64,000 bases of DNA from Micromussa lordhowensis (lineage: Eukaryota > Cnidaria > Anthozoa > Scleractinia > Lobophylliidae). Below, piece after piece: positions 24,649 through 34,792 of the stretch. The stretch spans positions 447,701 through 511,700 of the forward strand of contig OZ026609.1 in the NCBI GenBank assembly GCA_964020085.1, written 5' to 3'. Each line of letters opens with the position of its first letter. Within the stretch, counting starts at the first letter, position 1. The notes below the pieces were generated by a model that saw only the letters and a program-made list of their open reading frames with translations, was not told the DNA's origin and ran no database searches. The position numbers and the translations under genes are program-made.

Positions 24649-26720
24649 TCCGCTAAGACGTCAGCGCAGTTTTACACCCTTCGACCCGAAAAACAAGTTT
24701 AAATGTCCGGTGCGCCAGTGAAAATACTGCGTGAAAATACGTTTAATTGTTCCATTATTATGATAACGATTCTTCGTGGTCAGTAGTGCGTCAAAGTTAC
24801 GAGCTGTCGGTAAACAAGGCTTCTTGAGGGTGCATGATACACAGCGCACGTTCTTTAAAGAACAAAAGTAAAGTACTGTGTGGGAATATTGAAAAAGCTC
24901 GTCTCATCTTTTTTTACTTCACAAAACGTGTGGCTTCTAACCAGTAACTTTCTATTCAAACCAAAGTAACCAAAGATATTATACTACAAGAAAGGTTTTA
25001 GATACATTCCATGTGTTAAGTAAAATCACTTGAGAATTGAAAACAACGTCTATTTGTGGCAGCGGCTGAACGAAAACGTTGCAATCGTGGAAAAAAATCG
25101 AAAGAAAGCCTTTATTTTTCCAATCGCCGTCACAGGTTCCACTTTGCATAGGAAAAGCATAATTTATGAACTTTAAATTTCCTAATTCTGTTGTCTCCTA
25201 TAATTTCCGGTATCCTAATTTTGTCCCCGGACAAGTGTAGGAGTTTGATCGCCGCCTTGTTGTCTAAATGAAAGAGCAAACTAGATACCAGGACTAATGT
25301 CGAACAACACAACCTACTAATAATACTAGTCGTTAGTGAATGATATTTTTTTTACAGAATATTATGAAAGTTGATAGTCTCCGGCGAGCATTTGCTTAAA
25401 TTTCAAAATATGATAAGTCAGTGGAAACAACATCTAAGGTCTGGCTTTTGTCAGTGATGGGAACACTTTCTTCTAAACAATTAAGCGCGTCGAAAACTCT
25501 AGGCCTTTCAGTTGAGATTAAGAAAGAAACATGTTAATTATTTGATGTCCTAATCAGAATTCAATCAAGCAAACAATATTTATTCAGTAAGTTGAACTTT
25601 TCATCTTGGATTAGTTCTAGCTAGTTCTGCAACTTCCTGTGTTAATGCCAGATAAGCATATAGTTTCATGGATGCTGGCGGCTGAAGCGAGGTCCAAACA
25701 AGTTCTAACGCAATTTGGATCTTTCAGTATCACATAATCTGCTAGCAAAGCGAATTTCATAGCATTTTGATGACTTGCTCGAAATAAGTTTGCAAAAATG
25801 CTTGACGTCAAGGAAAATATATCGGACCGATGTATTTAAATTACAAGTGCTTACATTTAATAGGAATGCAACGTTTTGCGGTTTTTATTACATAATAGCG
25901 TACTTTATATTGAAGTCTCTTGTCTGAAAGGTTATTTTCCTGTCTTGACTTTTAAAATGCATGTTATATATGACGTAGTTGTCCTTAACTTTAAGTAGCC
26001 GCATTTTTGCACAAGAAATGTAAAAGAATAAAACAACTTTTTCCCAATATATGTGGGAAGGATGATATTATAGCAGAAATTCGTGCCACGGATATTAATT
26101 TAAAAAAAGATATATAGTGATGCATTAGTGTTTCGTTTGAGCGTCCGGTCGACTGAATATTTGCCTGTCTGTTTTCAAGATTAACATAGCAACCATTTGT
26201 ATTTAAATCAAAATAAGTTTACAACTTCCGTTTCAGGTCGCTGTTACGAATGATTTAAACGATTAGTTTAAATTGAAGCTGATTGAATTCTTCCTGAAAC
26301 CTGAAAAAGGAAGCTAAGTTTCTTATCTTGATCATATTAAATCGTACGAACGATGAACACAAACTACTAAAAGTTCTACCGTACACCCATGCAACTGCTC
26401 TGATTTAATTTAATTGATGGACGGGTGACAACGTACTACAACTAGTACATCATCATTTCTAAGACTGATTCGGTACAACAAAGATACACTTTTATAAACT
26501 CGTCTAATCAAACAGTTCTGGGTAAACTCTCCTTCTTTTGGTTAATTATCTCTCCCTCTGTTCTAACATAAAGTGTGACACATTTGAAACCTTTTGACTT
26601 TGTTTAAGGTGGCTTACTACAGTTTTTCCGAGACTCTCGCGCTACGATTGCCTGCCCTGGTCACACAGTCCGCTGATAGTTTGCTTCAGTTGATTGGTCT
26701 ATTGCCTGGTTGATATTTAG

Positions 26721-26859
26721 GCTGCCTCCAGCAGTTCAAGTGTAAGGCACAGCTTCCAGAGGTTGGTATATGTCCCTTCATGGAATATTAATGCACTCTG
26801 CGAGAAGACAAATCTCACTTCTTTAAAGCACTGTACAAAGACCCCAGGGCAGATTGTGG
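26721..26859 (+). pseudogene. decayed exon 2 of the Cys-rich family, unit 1
   Basis: 139-nt exon with acceptor ATTTAG and donor GG/GTGAAT, matching exon 2 of the intact gene (CPFMEY ... HFFKALYKDP ... DCG). A TAA at 26789-26791 replaces the expected Tyr codon. Codon 17, the conserved Cys, is still TGT. No signal exon was found on the plus strand before it. Confidence 0.65.
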
Positions 26860-27060
26860 GTGAATTTGTACAGTTACTAATTTGATTACTAATTTGATAA
26901 TCACAAATTTGATTCAATTTACAGCAACACGATTGTCTCCTACATTTGCACACAACTGCATTGCCTCACATTGCGGCCTCTGCATCACATCTGCATTGCC
27001 TGGGAGGCAATGCAGTTGTGTGTGTTGTGTTGTGTGTGTTGTCTTTAGCCTGAAGAATGA

Positions 27061-27110
27061 ATGAATGATTGATTGATTGATTGATTGATTAATTGATTGA
27101 TTGATTTGTT
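27061..27110. repeat. (ATTG)n array
   Basis: GATT tetranucleotide run of the kind that ends CR1/L2-type LINEs. The counterpart in unit 2 is at 48900-48945; similar tails lie at 9068-9090 and 59333-59350. Confidence 0.7.
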
Positions 27111-28024
27111 GACAAAGAAACGAAATATAATCTCGGATGTATCCCAATGGGGGTACGGGAGGGGGGAAGGGTGGAAGGTAGTTCGCACAGTCCATTCAGT
27201 TATTTTTTGTCGTAATTAGAACTACCCCATAATAAAATGAACTAACACTGAAAAGTTACAAATCGCTAGGACCAGGAGGCCATGTATAACAGCAAACTCA
27301 TACTTTGGGTGAATCTGGAACTGATGAGGATTTTCCTCGAAAAGCTGTTAAGGGTTTGCTGAGAGCTTCAGTTCTTAGGTTAATTTAATGAAATCTTGTA
27401 ACTTACAATGAATAGGGTAAAATCAAGATTGAAAGACAAGCCACTGCGCGGGTTTGTGCATAGACACGTGACCAGCCGCAACGAGGGGGGAAGAGAGAGG
27501 ACCCTGGGAACGAGCTTGCGCGCCTTGAGGTTCCCGAAAGCTCGTAGTAGTTCCGTCTAGGCGACTTTACTTTAGTACAAGGAAAAAGAAAAGTTACTTA
27601 AATGCTATGAAATTGAGTTGATAAAGGAAATATGCGAATTGTCATAGCAACGTTATGTTAGGGAATGATGGTTTAATATGAGTATTCAGGCGACAGTACA
27701 ACGAGCCAGCATGCATGAGGCATGTTCTTACTGCTCAGTTGTGATCGATTCAAGCTTGTTTTGATCGATTCAGCATTGTTTTATTGCATTCAATCAGTGG
27801 TAAAAGTTTTTACTTTTCAATGATAGAACCTTGTTCGTTGCTTATGTTTAGTTTCATTTTCAAACTCAAATAACAATACGTTTTGATTTTTTTAAAAGTT
27901 ACATTGATAACTGCTGGCGTCATTGTGGACGAGTTACATGCGTGTTTAATACTGGAATATACCACTTCCCTATAACAATATGAAGCGTATTGAACATCTA
28001 TAGACTGTAAGAGATTGTGCTTAC

Positions 28025-28061
28025 CTGAAGCCACAGCAGTTGCAACGATGAACATTATCAT
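28025..28061 (-). pseudogene. inverted signal-peptide exon, unit 1
   Basis: Minus-strand 37-nt exon reading MIMFIVATAVAS, with donor TTCAG/GTAAGC and phase 1, plainly homologous to the plus-strand exons at 28641, 30234 and 52925. Upstream in-frame sequence extends the ORF to 28142. No minus-strand second exon was found to its left, so it is an orphan or the 5' end of a gene I cannot complete. Confidence 0.45.
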
Positions 28062-28640
28062 CGCGCTGAAATTTGAAGTGATAACCAATAAAGCGAACCG
28101 GATGAAGCGGAAGACAAATCTATGGCGGCCGAGAACTGCCACTGATTTTTTAAAGGTATTTTATTTCAAAATAACGATATCAATTCAAATTGAATTGATT
28201 TGAAGTATAAAACAGATGCTGATTTCACAGACCATACAGATGGTAGGTCTTGATGATATTGATTGGTAGTAGTGAAAGAAAACAAGGCACATCGTTAGAT
28301 CTAAATCCTTCAGTTTGACACAAGGAAGTCTCGCCTTGGAAACATAATGCGCATGTGATTAACCTTATCCAGGATTCAATGCGAGGAGACGCAGCCCTGA
28401 GTCACGTAACAAACCCTGTTTTTATTGAGACACATTTTGTTTTCTTCGGTAAAAGCCAATTTTACCACCACGATCCTGAAGTTCCATACCATCAAATAGT
28501 GGACTGAAGTTCTGCTGTTTGTCCAATAACGAAAAAGTGACTCAAATCAGTGGTGGCTGGAAGCCGTCATTAGGGCCCCTTGGGAGTGCGTGTGTTGATA
28601 AATCGATCGTTTTTTGGTGATCGGTTCAAATTTCAGCAAG

Positions 28641-28677
28641 ATGATAAGTTTCATCGTTACAGTTACTGTTGCTTTAG
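28641..28677 (+). pseudogene. orphan signal-peptide exon, same family
   Basis: 37-nt exon, ATG to donor TTTAG/GTAAGT, reading MISFIVTVTVAL in phase 1. It matches in length and phase the exon at 30234. An upstream block beginning ttatccaggattc recurs ahead of the 30234 exon, so promoter and exon were copied together. Unit 2 lacks it. No partner exon was found before 30234; it could splice to exon 2 at 34148 as an alternative start. Confidence 0.5.
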
Positions 28678-30643
28678 GTAAGTAAATCTGAAACAACGTA
28701 CACCTAAATCAATTGACTTTTCAACAAGCGGGAACTGAAAATAATTGAACACGAGCGACTAGGACGGAATCATCGTTTAAGTTGATGATTAAAGAACATT
28801 GCAGTAATTCAGCCGAGTTCGATTTTTTTCAGGGTGCAAAGTTAATCTATGTATGTCAATCCATCGAATCTTTCCTCAATTCTTAGCCATTAATTTGAGG
28901 GTGTTTTTAATTTAATGAATAAGATCTCAATCTTAATGTTTTAATCCTACAATGAAGATCACAGCTACGTCATTTTGCTCGCTAGATGTCCCATTTTATG
29001 TTAGACTTATTTTTGTAGTTGAATCAGCGAAATTATGTTTTTAACAATTTCTTTGAGCGGTCGAGAAGACAATATTTGGCAATCTCATGGATTATCATTT
29101 CTGAGTGATAAGATCTCTGACTGCGGGAGGAATTCCATCCGAAGGAGACGGAACCCGGGGGGGGGGCATTGGGACGACTCCCATATAAAAGGGACGGGGG
29201 TGTTCGTCGGACATTTTGAAAAGAACCCCTAAGAGATACAAAGATCCTGTTTTGTGGGCGGGGCTTGAAATGTTTTTCACCCCTAAGAAGTACCAATTCA
29301 AAAAGAACACAATTTTTTTTTGTCAAATTTCTTTTGGCTCAATACCCTGAAAGGTAACGCAAAAGCTCCCGCGTGAAACTTTTGAGGCTGAACTCCCTAA
29401 GAGGTACAAAAACCGAACTTTTTCCCCTCCTATCAGGTACGAAGAACACCCCTGTCATTTTTATTTGTGATGCCCTCCTCCTCCCCCCCCCCCCCCCCCC
29501 CCCGTTCAACGGGGAACGGAGAGGCTCGTACTCTCGTTTAAAGCTGGCTTTCAGTAGCGACGGAGTCGGAGTGGTAGTAAGAAATAAAGCAGTAAAGCCG
29601 ATTATATCAAACCCATGGAGTTGAAAATTGTCGAGTTGCTTCCCCGTGAAGATAACGACAGCCAGTAAGGCACGGTATTCTGTGCTATCATAATTTTGCC
29701 ATCTTCCAAATCGAGACTCTGCGAGAAAAGAAGAATTAATTTGTGAAACAATTGTAGCCCTTACCTCTCCAATGCAGGCCATCTTAGCGTGATAGCACAT
29801 GCGCAGTTTTACCAAATGACATTTATGGCGCGAAAATACCATTCTCTTCATGAACCGCGGTCACTTGACAGGAAAATCGGCATTTTGTACGTTTGTCTGT
29901 GTTTTATACCCAGTCCGCAGTCGGTAGGCCGCGTTTAGTCCGCAGTCCGCGATTTTTACCTGAGTCCATGTTTTATATACCCAGTCCGAAGTCCGTGGTA
30001 GTGCTTTTTTTATACTGACCAAATTTATCCAGGATTCCGCGCGAGGACACATGAATCTTCTTAGGCGCTTACGACAGCAGATTTTGAGCTTAGTGTTAAT
30101 AACATCTTGAAACTGGTATACTGAATACTGAAGTGACGGTTGAAAGTTGTTTAAGCTCCAAGGTGAACGTTTGTCTCTCGAGCTCAATTCCAACGCATCG
30201 TTCGTCGGGCTGCTGATGACAAATTTCAGCACGATGGATTGTCTCTTCATTGTAGCCGCTGTTTCTTTAGGTAAGCTAAATTTCTCGTACCTTAAATTAT
30301 AAATTATGGCTCATAAAACTCCGCATTTTCAATTACAAACAGATTTTTTCTTCGCACACTGATACATGAAGCTCGCCCATGATATAACTCGGCAGATATC
30401 AGTTTTATTTTATTCATGTGAAGAAATCGTCGATTTCACTTATTTAGTATGCAAACAGAAAAAAATAATTGTAAGTAAAGTTTCCTTCTTTTATATATAA
30501 AACAGACTCTCAAACTAAATTCGAGCACTCAGAGGCAAAGAAATATTATTGGACTCAAAAGGGAGGTGGTCAATGTATAATCATCGAGTTCATTTGGTAC
30601 CGATCATGTAATATGTAAAAACAAGCTTTGGAAGTCAGAATAC

Positions 30644-30773
30644 ATATATCTTATTAGACGTTTTGGTGTGTAGTATCGCTGTATATTTTTACGAGTTGTG
30701 CAGTATTTTGACGAGCCCGTAGGGCGAGTCAAAATACAAACAACGAGTAAAAATATACAGCGATACTACACAC

Positions 30774-30805
<32 letters not shown>

Positions 30806-30943
30806 GATTTCTTTTCCCAAAATTCTGACTTGCCAAGGTTTTGAACTTCACGCGGCCGGAAGGAATGAGGCGAGTACAAATATCTGTTATTTGTACTCGT
30901 TTCGCGCGATATTTGTACTCTAGGAAGAAGAGTTGGATAATAA
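30644..30943. mobile_element. foldback insertion (unit 1 only)
   Basis: Contains a strong palindrome at about 30650-30790 (tctaataagag / cttattaga outer, gtattttgac inner) and a second short inverted repeat on 'caaatatctg'. Unit 2 near 53340 is uninterrupted. Confidence 0.55.
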
Positions 30944-31564
30944 TGTGTAATATCACACTTAAAAGGATCTGAACCCACAATCAAGCCTTGCTCATGCACA
31001 TGCTAAGCCACGTACGTTTTATTGAAGTATAGCTGTGATCTGTGGTGACAACAGGTATTTATCTGTACTGACGATTTTCTTCAAAACAAGTATTAAAGCT
31101 CTAAAAGAAAGCGGAAGCGACTTCCGCTAGAGAAAATGAAAGTTGAATGTTGAACGATCATGGATTATTTATGGATCAGTAGTGCGCGCTGTATATTCGA
31201 TCATTTGTTTGCTTCATTCGATTTCTTGTATCCGTTAATTTTCTCATCAGTTGTCTGTTTATCGATTATTTATGTGCGTGACTTTTTTGATCAGTTATGC
31301 TTGCTATTCGATCAGTTGTCTGTTTCATTCGATCAGTTTTAAGCGTGACTTTTTCGATCAATCGGTGCTTGATATTCACGATCAGTTGCCTGTTTTTTTT
31401 TTTCTGTTATGGCTGGGTGTCCGTGGCACTGACGTCGATTTCAGTCCCTACCAACTTGTACATGAGGTAGTTAACAATGGTCACGATCTCCATTCGATCG
31501 GGTTTACTGCAGATAGTAAGTCCTCGCTGCCGAATTTATTTTTTAACTATTGAATTTGATCCAG

Positions 31565-32229
31565 GCGTAGTCAATCGATAAAAATCGTTATCGGAAATCA
31601 ATCGATTCAATCAATATCAACCACCGATTGCTATCGATTGATATCGTCAATCGATAACAGTCAATAACTCGCACGAGCAGGACGAGCAAACTTTGGCAGA
31701 ATTAAATTCAGCTCATCGCCATTCGCAAGCAAAATGCCAGTTACTACAAACCAGAAATTAAATTGTTCTTGCTTGCGCCATATAATAAACATCTTATTAA
31801 CCGAGCTTAGGGCCTGATTACAAAGCGAATTTCAGCCCGGCTAGGGAAGGCTGTTTTCAGATTTTTCAGCCCGGGCTGAATCCTTCTCCATGTAATCGCC
31901 AATTTGATTTTAAGAGAATTTGTTTCAGAAGCCGGGCTGAAATTCGCCATGTAATCAGGCCTTAACGGTCTGTATGGGAGAATCTTGACCTCGGTCGTGT
32001 GTACCGACTTCATTGCGTTCGATCTGTACTCACTCGGTCAAGATTCTCCCATACAGACCACCTGCTCGGTTAATGAGAGCAAAATAATAATCGATACCAA
32101 TCGATGAATCAATCGTTGTCGATTACTATCGGCAATCGAAAACTCCTTTTTTCCTTCATCGATTTTCATCGGAAATCGGCAATTGTTATCGATCAATATC
32201 GATTATCGCAGTTTATCGATTGACTACGC
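31565..32229. mobile_element. nested terminal-inverted-repeat element (unit 1)
   Basis: Exact 18-bp ends GCGTAGTCAATCGATAAA in inverted orientation. The inside is rich in 'atcgat' and carries a second palindrome ('ttaaccgagc' / 'gctcggttaa'), which itself contains the 152-bp MITE at 31810. Unit 2 holds the same nest at 53902-54551, so the nesting predates the duplication. Confidence 0.65.
31810..31961. mobile_element. 152-bp MITE, Harbinger-like, TTA target duplication (unit 1)
   Basis: Ends GGGCCTGATTAC and GTAATCAGGCC, flanked by TTA at 31807-31809 and 31962-31964. Three-base TWA duplications and GGGCCTG-type ends suit a PIF/Harbinger MITE (inference). Confidence 0.7.
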
Positions 32230-32437
32230 TTAAAGTGTTGTTCACAGTTTTAATAGTTGTTCACAGGCTAAACATCAGTGCCGGGAAAATGACTCTGTTA
32301 AGGAGCGTCACTTGGAAATTAAATTGATATGTTGATAACCTGAATCGCGCAAAACAGAACCTCTCTTAAACGTCCCCAAAAAATAAACCCACATCATCGA
32401 TCGTCATAATTAGTTTTCTTGAAGTATTATTTACCGA

Positions 32438-33405
32438 CGAGACGAGCGCAACTAGTTTGTGACACACCGGACAGTTTACGTGACGAAAACAAATACCTTG
32501 AACGTGACGAAAACAAATACCTTGAACGTGTTTTTCACAAGAACAACTACAACGCTGACTTTATTAGACGAAACATTTACCGACCTACCGAAGCTGATGC
32601 AACGAACAGGAACCCGACACCTGTTACTACAGTGACTATACCTTATATTAAGGGTACTTCTGAGACCATCTCACGGATCCTACAGCCCTACAACATCCGC
32701 GTTGCCCACAAACCTACGACTACGTTACGACACTTACTGACCAACGTTAAAGACAGGGACGAACCCAACAACAGACAGGGAGCAGTTTACAAGATCAAAT
32801 GCTCCGACTGCCAGGCTTCCTACATTGGTGAGACTGGCAGAAACCTGAACACGAGACTGACTGAACACAAACGAGCCACGAGAAATGGTGATGTCAACAA
32901 TCACATTGCTGTACATCATCAACTGACAAACCACAACATTGACTGGGACACTGCTCAATGCTTAACCTACAGTACGAACTATTTTCAACGACTGACTCTT
33001 GAAAGCTGGTACACTAACTTAGAACAAACGCCTCTTAACAGATGTCAACAGCTACCGGCGCCTTACAAACGACTTATTCACGACGCAAACGAAACCGACA
33101 AACGGACTTCTAACAGACCGACTTAATTTGACTGACTATACACGGACCACAACGCTAGGAATTTGACTAACAAAAGACGGATCGAAACTGACCTATGACT
33201 AATGACAAACTTTACACGAGTCTTTCAGCCAATACCATCATGGCTAAAGTGACCAATCACTTTCAACGGACCAAACTTATAACATCATCGACTGACAAAC
33301 ACTTTTCACTTGACTCTGAAGATGACTTCCGCTCAGGTTGTCGAAACGTCAGTCACCAACAACAGTTCTTCTCAGAACTACACTCACCCGGACGATCATA
33401 CTATA
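32438..33405 (+). mobile_element. 5'-truncated Penelope-like retroelement with GIY-YIG endonuclease
   Basis: The ORF 32419-33126 encodes the C-terminal part of a Penelope-like protein: a linker after the reverse transcriptase (IPYIKGTSETISRIL), then a GIY-YIG nuclease with the family's Cys block (YKIKCSDCQASYIGETGRNL, RLTEHKRA). The reverse transcriptase is absent. Typical Penelope 3' sequence follows (TCAGGTTGTCGAAACGTCAG). Unit 2 has the uninterrupted site near 54750. A short in-frame duplication (RDENKYLE twice) lies near the ORF start. Confidence 0.85.
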
Positions 33406-33470
33406 CGAAACGTGTAAATGTTACTAAGCGGTCAAGCGATATCTTCAAAAACGAATCGCCCTTCCAGAGT

Positions 33471-33583
33471 ATAGGCTCGATTTCCAGCCGCTGTTCGGGA
33501 AACGAGCCCGCGCTCCTCCCCGAACTCTCTTTTCGGGGAGGAACGTAGACCGGACACGAGAGAGCGGCGGAAATCGAGCCTAT
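33471..33583. mobile_element. 113-bp MITE with 7-bp target duplication (unit 1 only)
   Basis: Ends ATAGGCTCGATTTCC and GGAAATCGAGCCTAT, flanked by CCAGAGT at 33464-33470 and 33584-33590. The empty site in unit 2 (near 54800) has one CCAGAGT. Part of the same family occurs at 56829-56870. Confidence 0.85.
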
Positions 33584-34708
33584 CCAGAGTACAGAAGAGC
33601 TCGCGTAGCTGGTCAGGCTGGAGTCACTTTAATTCCCAGCAAAACATGAAGATGTTCAATGAATGTATATCGTAAGCTGCATGGACCTCAAAACCCAGTA
33701 CCTGCTGATAGTCTCAGCACATAGAGGATAAAACATTGTCGAATATGTTCATTGTATCAGAACTTAACATTTTGGCAACAGCTGACAAAACCAAGAGGGA
33801 AAATATAATACGTAAAATACGGATTACGAAACTTCAGTTGAGTTCGAGAGACATCTCTTCGACTTTTCTTCTGTAAAAAATGCCATAAACATGCGTTGCA
33901 AGGATAACAAGATGAAAGGTACGGATCATAGGTTGACTAAGTGAGCAAATTGACGAAATTGTCTCTTTGTTTTTTTATGTACATGATCTACTCAGCTCTG
34001 CTGTAATTTTTCTTTTACCTTGTTTAAATTAATTCTACCACTGACTGGCACTCATCACTCTTACCTCCACTGGCATCACTACAGCCACTGCTACTGCTGT
34101 ATATTCTTGCTGCTACTGCTACCACTAATTGACTAACTATCACTTAGGTTGGCTGCAGCAGAGCAATGCTGTTGAGCTGCCACCAGTTGGAAATTGTTCA
34201 TTCATGGAATACCACTGTTCTGTCCGAGAATTCGAGACGAGCTTCTTTAAGAGCTTGTACAAAGATCCAACTGCAGATTGCGGGTAAGATTGCAGATTAA
34301 TTTTGATTATAAAAGGAATGGTTTTATTAATTAGTTAATCCATACAGAAGTGGCCTAAGTGAATATCTTACTATTGTTTTAAACGTTTGACGTTAATTTA
34401 CGCTTGAAATGTTTTTGGCTTACTATTAAAGGGTTCAGATTCACGCTGAAAAGTTATTGTTCAATTTTTTAGGCCCCCAGAAAACAAAACAAATGCTGAA
34501 ATATCTCCATGCGTTGGATAGATACAAATCAACATTATTGTATTACTGAGAGATCGGGAAGGGAAAGTCTGAATCTTCTGGCATTTGCTGGAGTGACAGT
34601 CAAGAATGTCAAGACTTTCTTTAAACCGTTTATTTCAATCTACTGTCAAAACATCTTGATCAAGCAAATTAATAACTACAGTAGATAAAAAATATTTTAA
34701 ACTCTTTG

Positions 34709-34792
34709 TTAGCACTCTGGTTCTTGTTCATGTGAAGCACTCTGGTTCTTGTTCATGGGAGGTCCGCCTAGGTTACGGCGACGTCTTATTAC
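34709..34792 (-). CDS. copy 3 truncated tail exon
   Basis: Starts with the same VIRRRRNLGGPPMNKNQSAS as copy 2, then HEQEPEC and TAA. The deletion joins sequence equivalent to about 12032 directly to the equivalent of about 13450, and a short stretch around gcactctggttcttg is repeated at the join. Confidence 0.82.
   Translation of the reverse strand, partial: VIRRRRNLGGPPMNKNQSASHEQEPEC

Larger units (their letters stand above)
24649..30233. other. intergenic, unit 1: decayed exons and repeats
   Basis: Apart from the exon 2 relic (26721) and two signal exons (28025, 28641), I see no gene. A repeat at about 29130-29510 contains 'gactcccatataaaaggga' and a poly-C tract. The sequence is paired throughout with 46625-52924. 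Confidence 0.55.
11759..34438. repeat. segmental tandem duplication, unit 1
   Basis: From about 11759 (ttcacgctgaaaagttattg) to 34438 the sequence matches 34440 to about 56125 in order and orientation, introns and intergenic DNA included, apart from private insertions and deletions. It carries alpha2delta copy 2, decayed Cys-rich exons and the cut Cys-rich gene. Confidence 0.88.
30234..34549 (+). pseudogene. truncated and fused unit 1 copy of the Cys-rich GPI-type gene
   Basis: Exon 1 (30234-30270, MDCLFIVAAVSL) and exon 2 (34148-34283, GNCSFMEYHC) are intact. Exon 3 keeps its acceptor and 7 bases (34432-34438) before the segmental-duplication junction. Read through the join, the frame stays open for about 34 codons of unrelated sequence and stops at 34547-34549, predicting a 96-residue secreted fragment without 11 of the cysteines and without the anchor. 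Alternatively, exon 2 could splice over unit 2 to the intact exon 3 at 56119 (phases match), making these alternative 5' exons of the downstream gene. A Penelope-like element and a MITE sit in intron 1. Confidence 0.6.

Noticed and set aside
25617..25811. 64-codon minus-strand ORF (LKDPNCVRTCLDLASAAS) with a counterpart at 47546
   Set aside because: Similar in both units only because they are duplicates; no splice-compatible neighbours or known domain. It could be a decayed exon, but I cannot support that.
29339..29851. 170-codon minus-strand ORF
   Set aside because: It runs through a poly-C/G tract and the 'gactcccatataaaag'-type repeat, and is broken in the matching part of unit 2 (52286-52525). 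Its start (KMACIGE before a GTAAGG donor) is conserved, but nothing else supports a gene.
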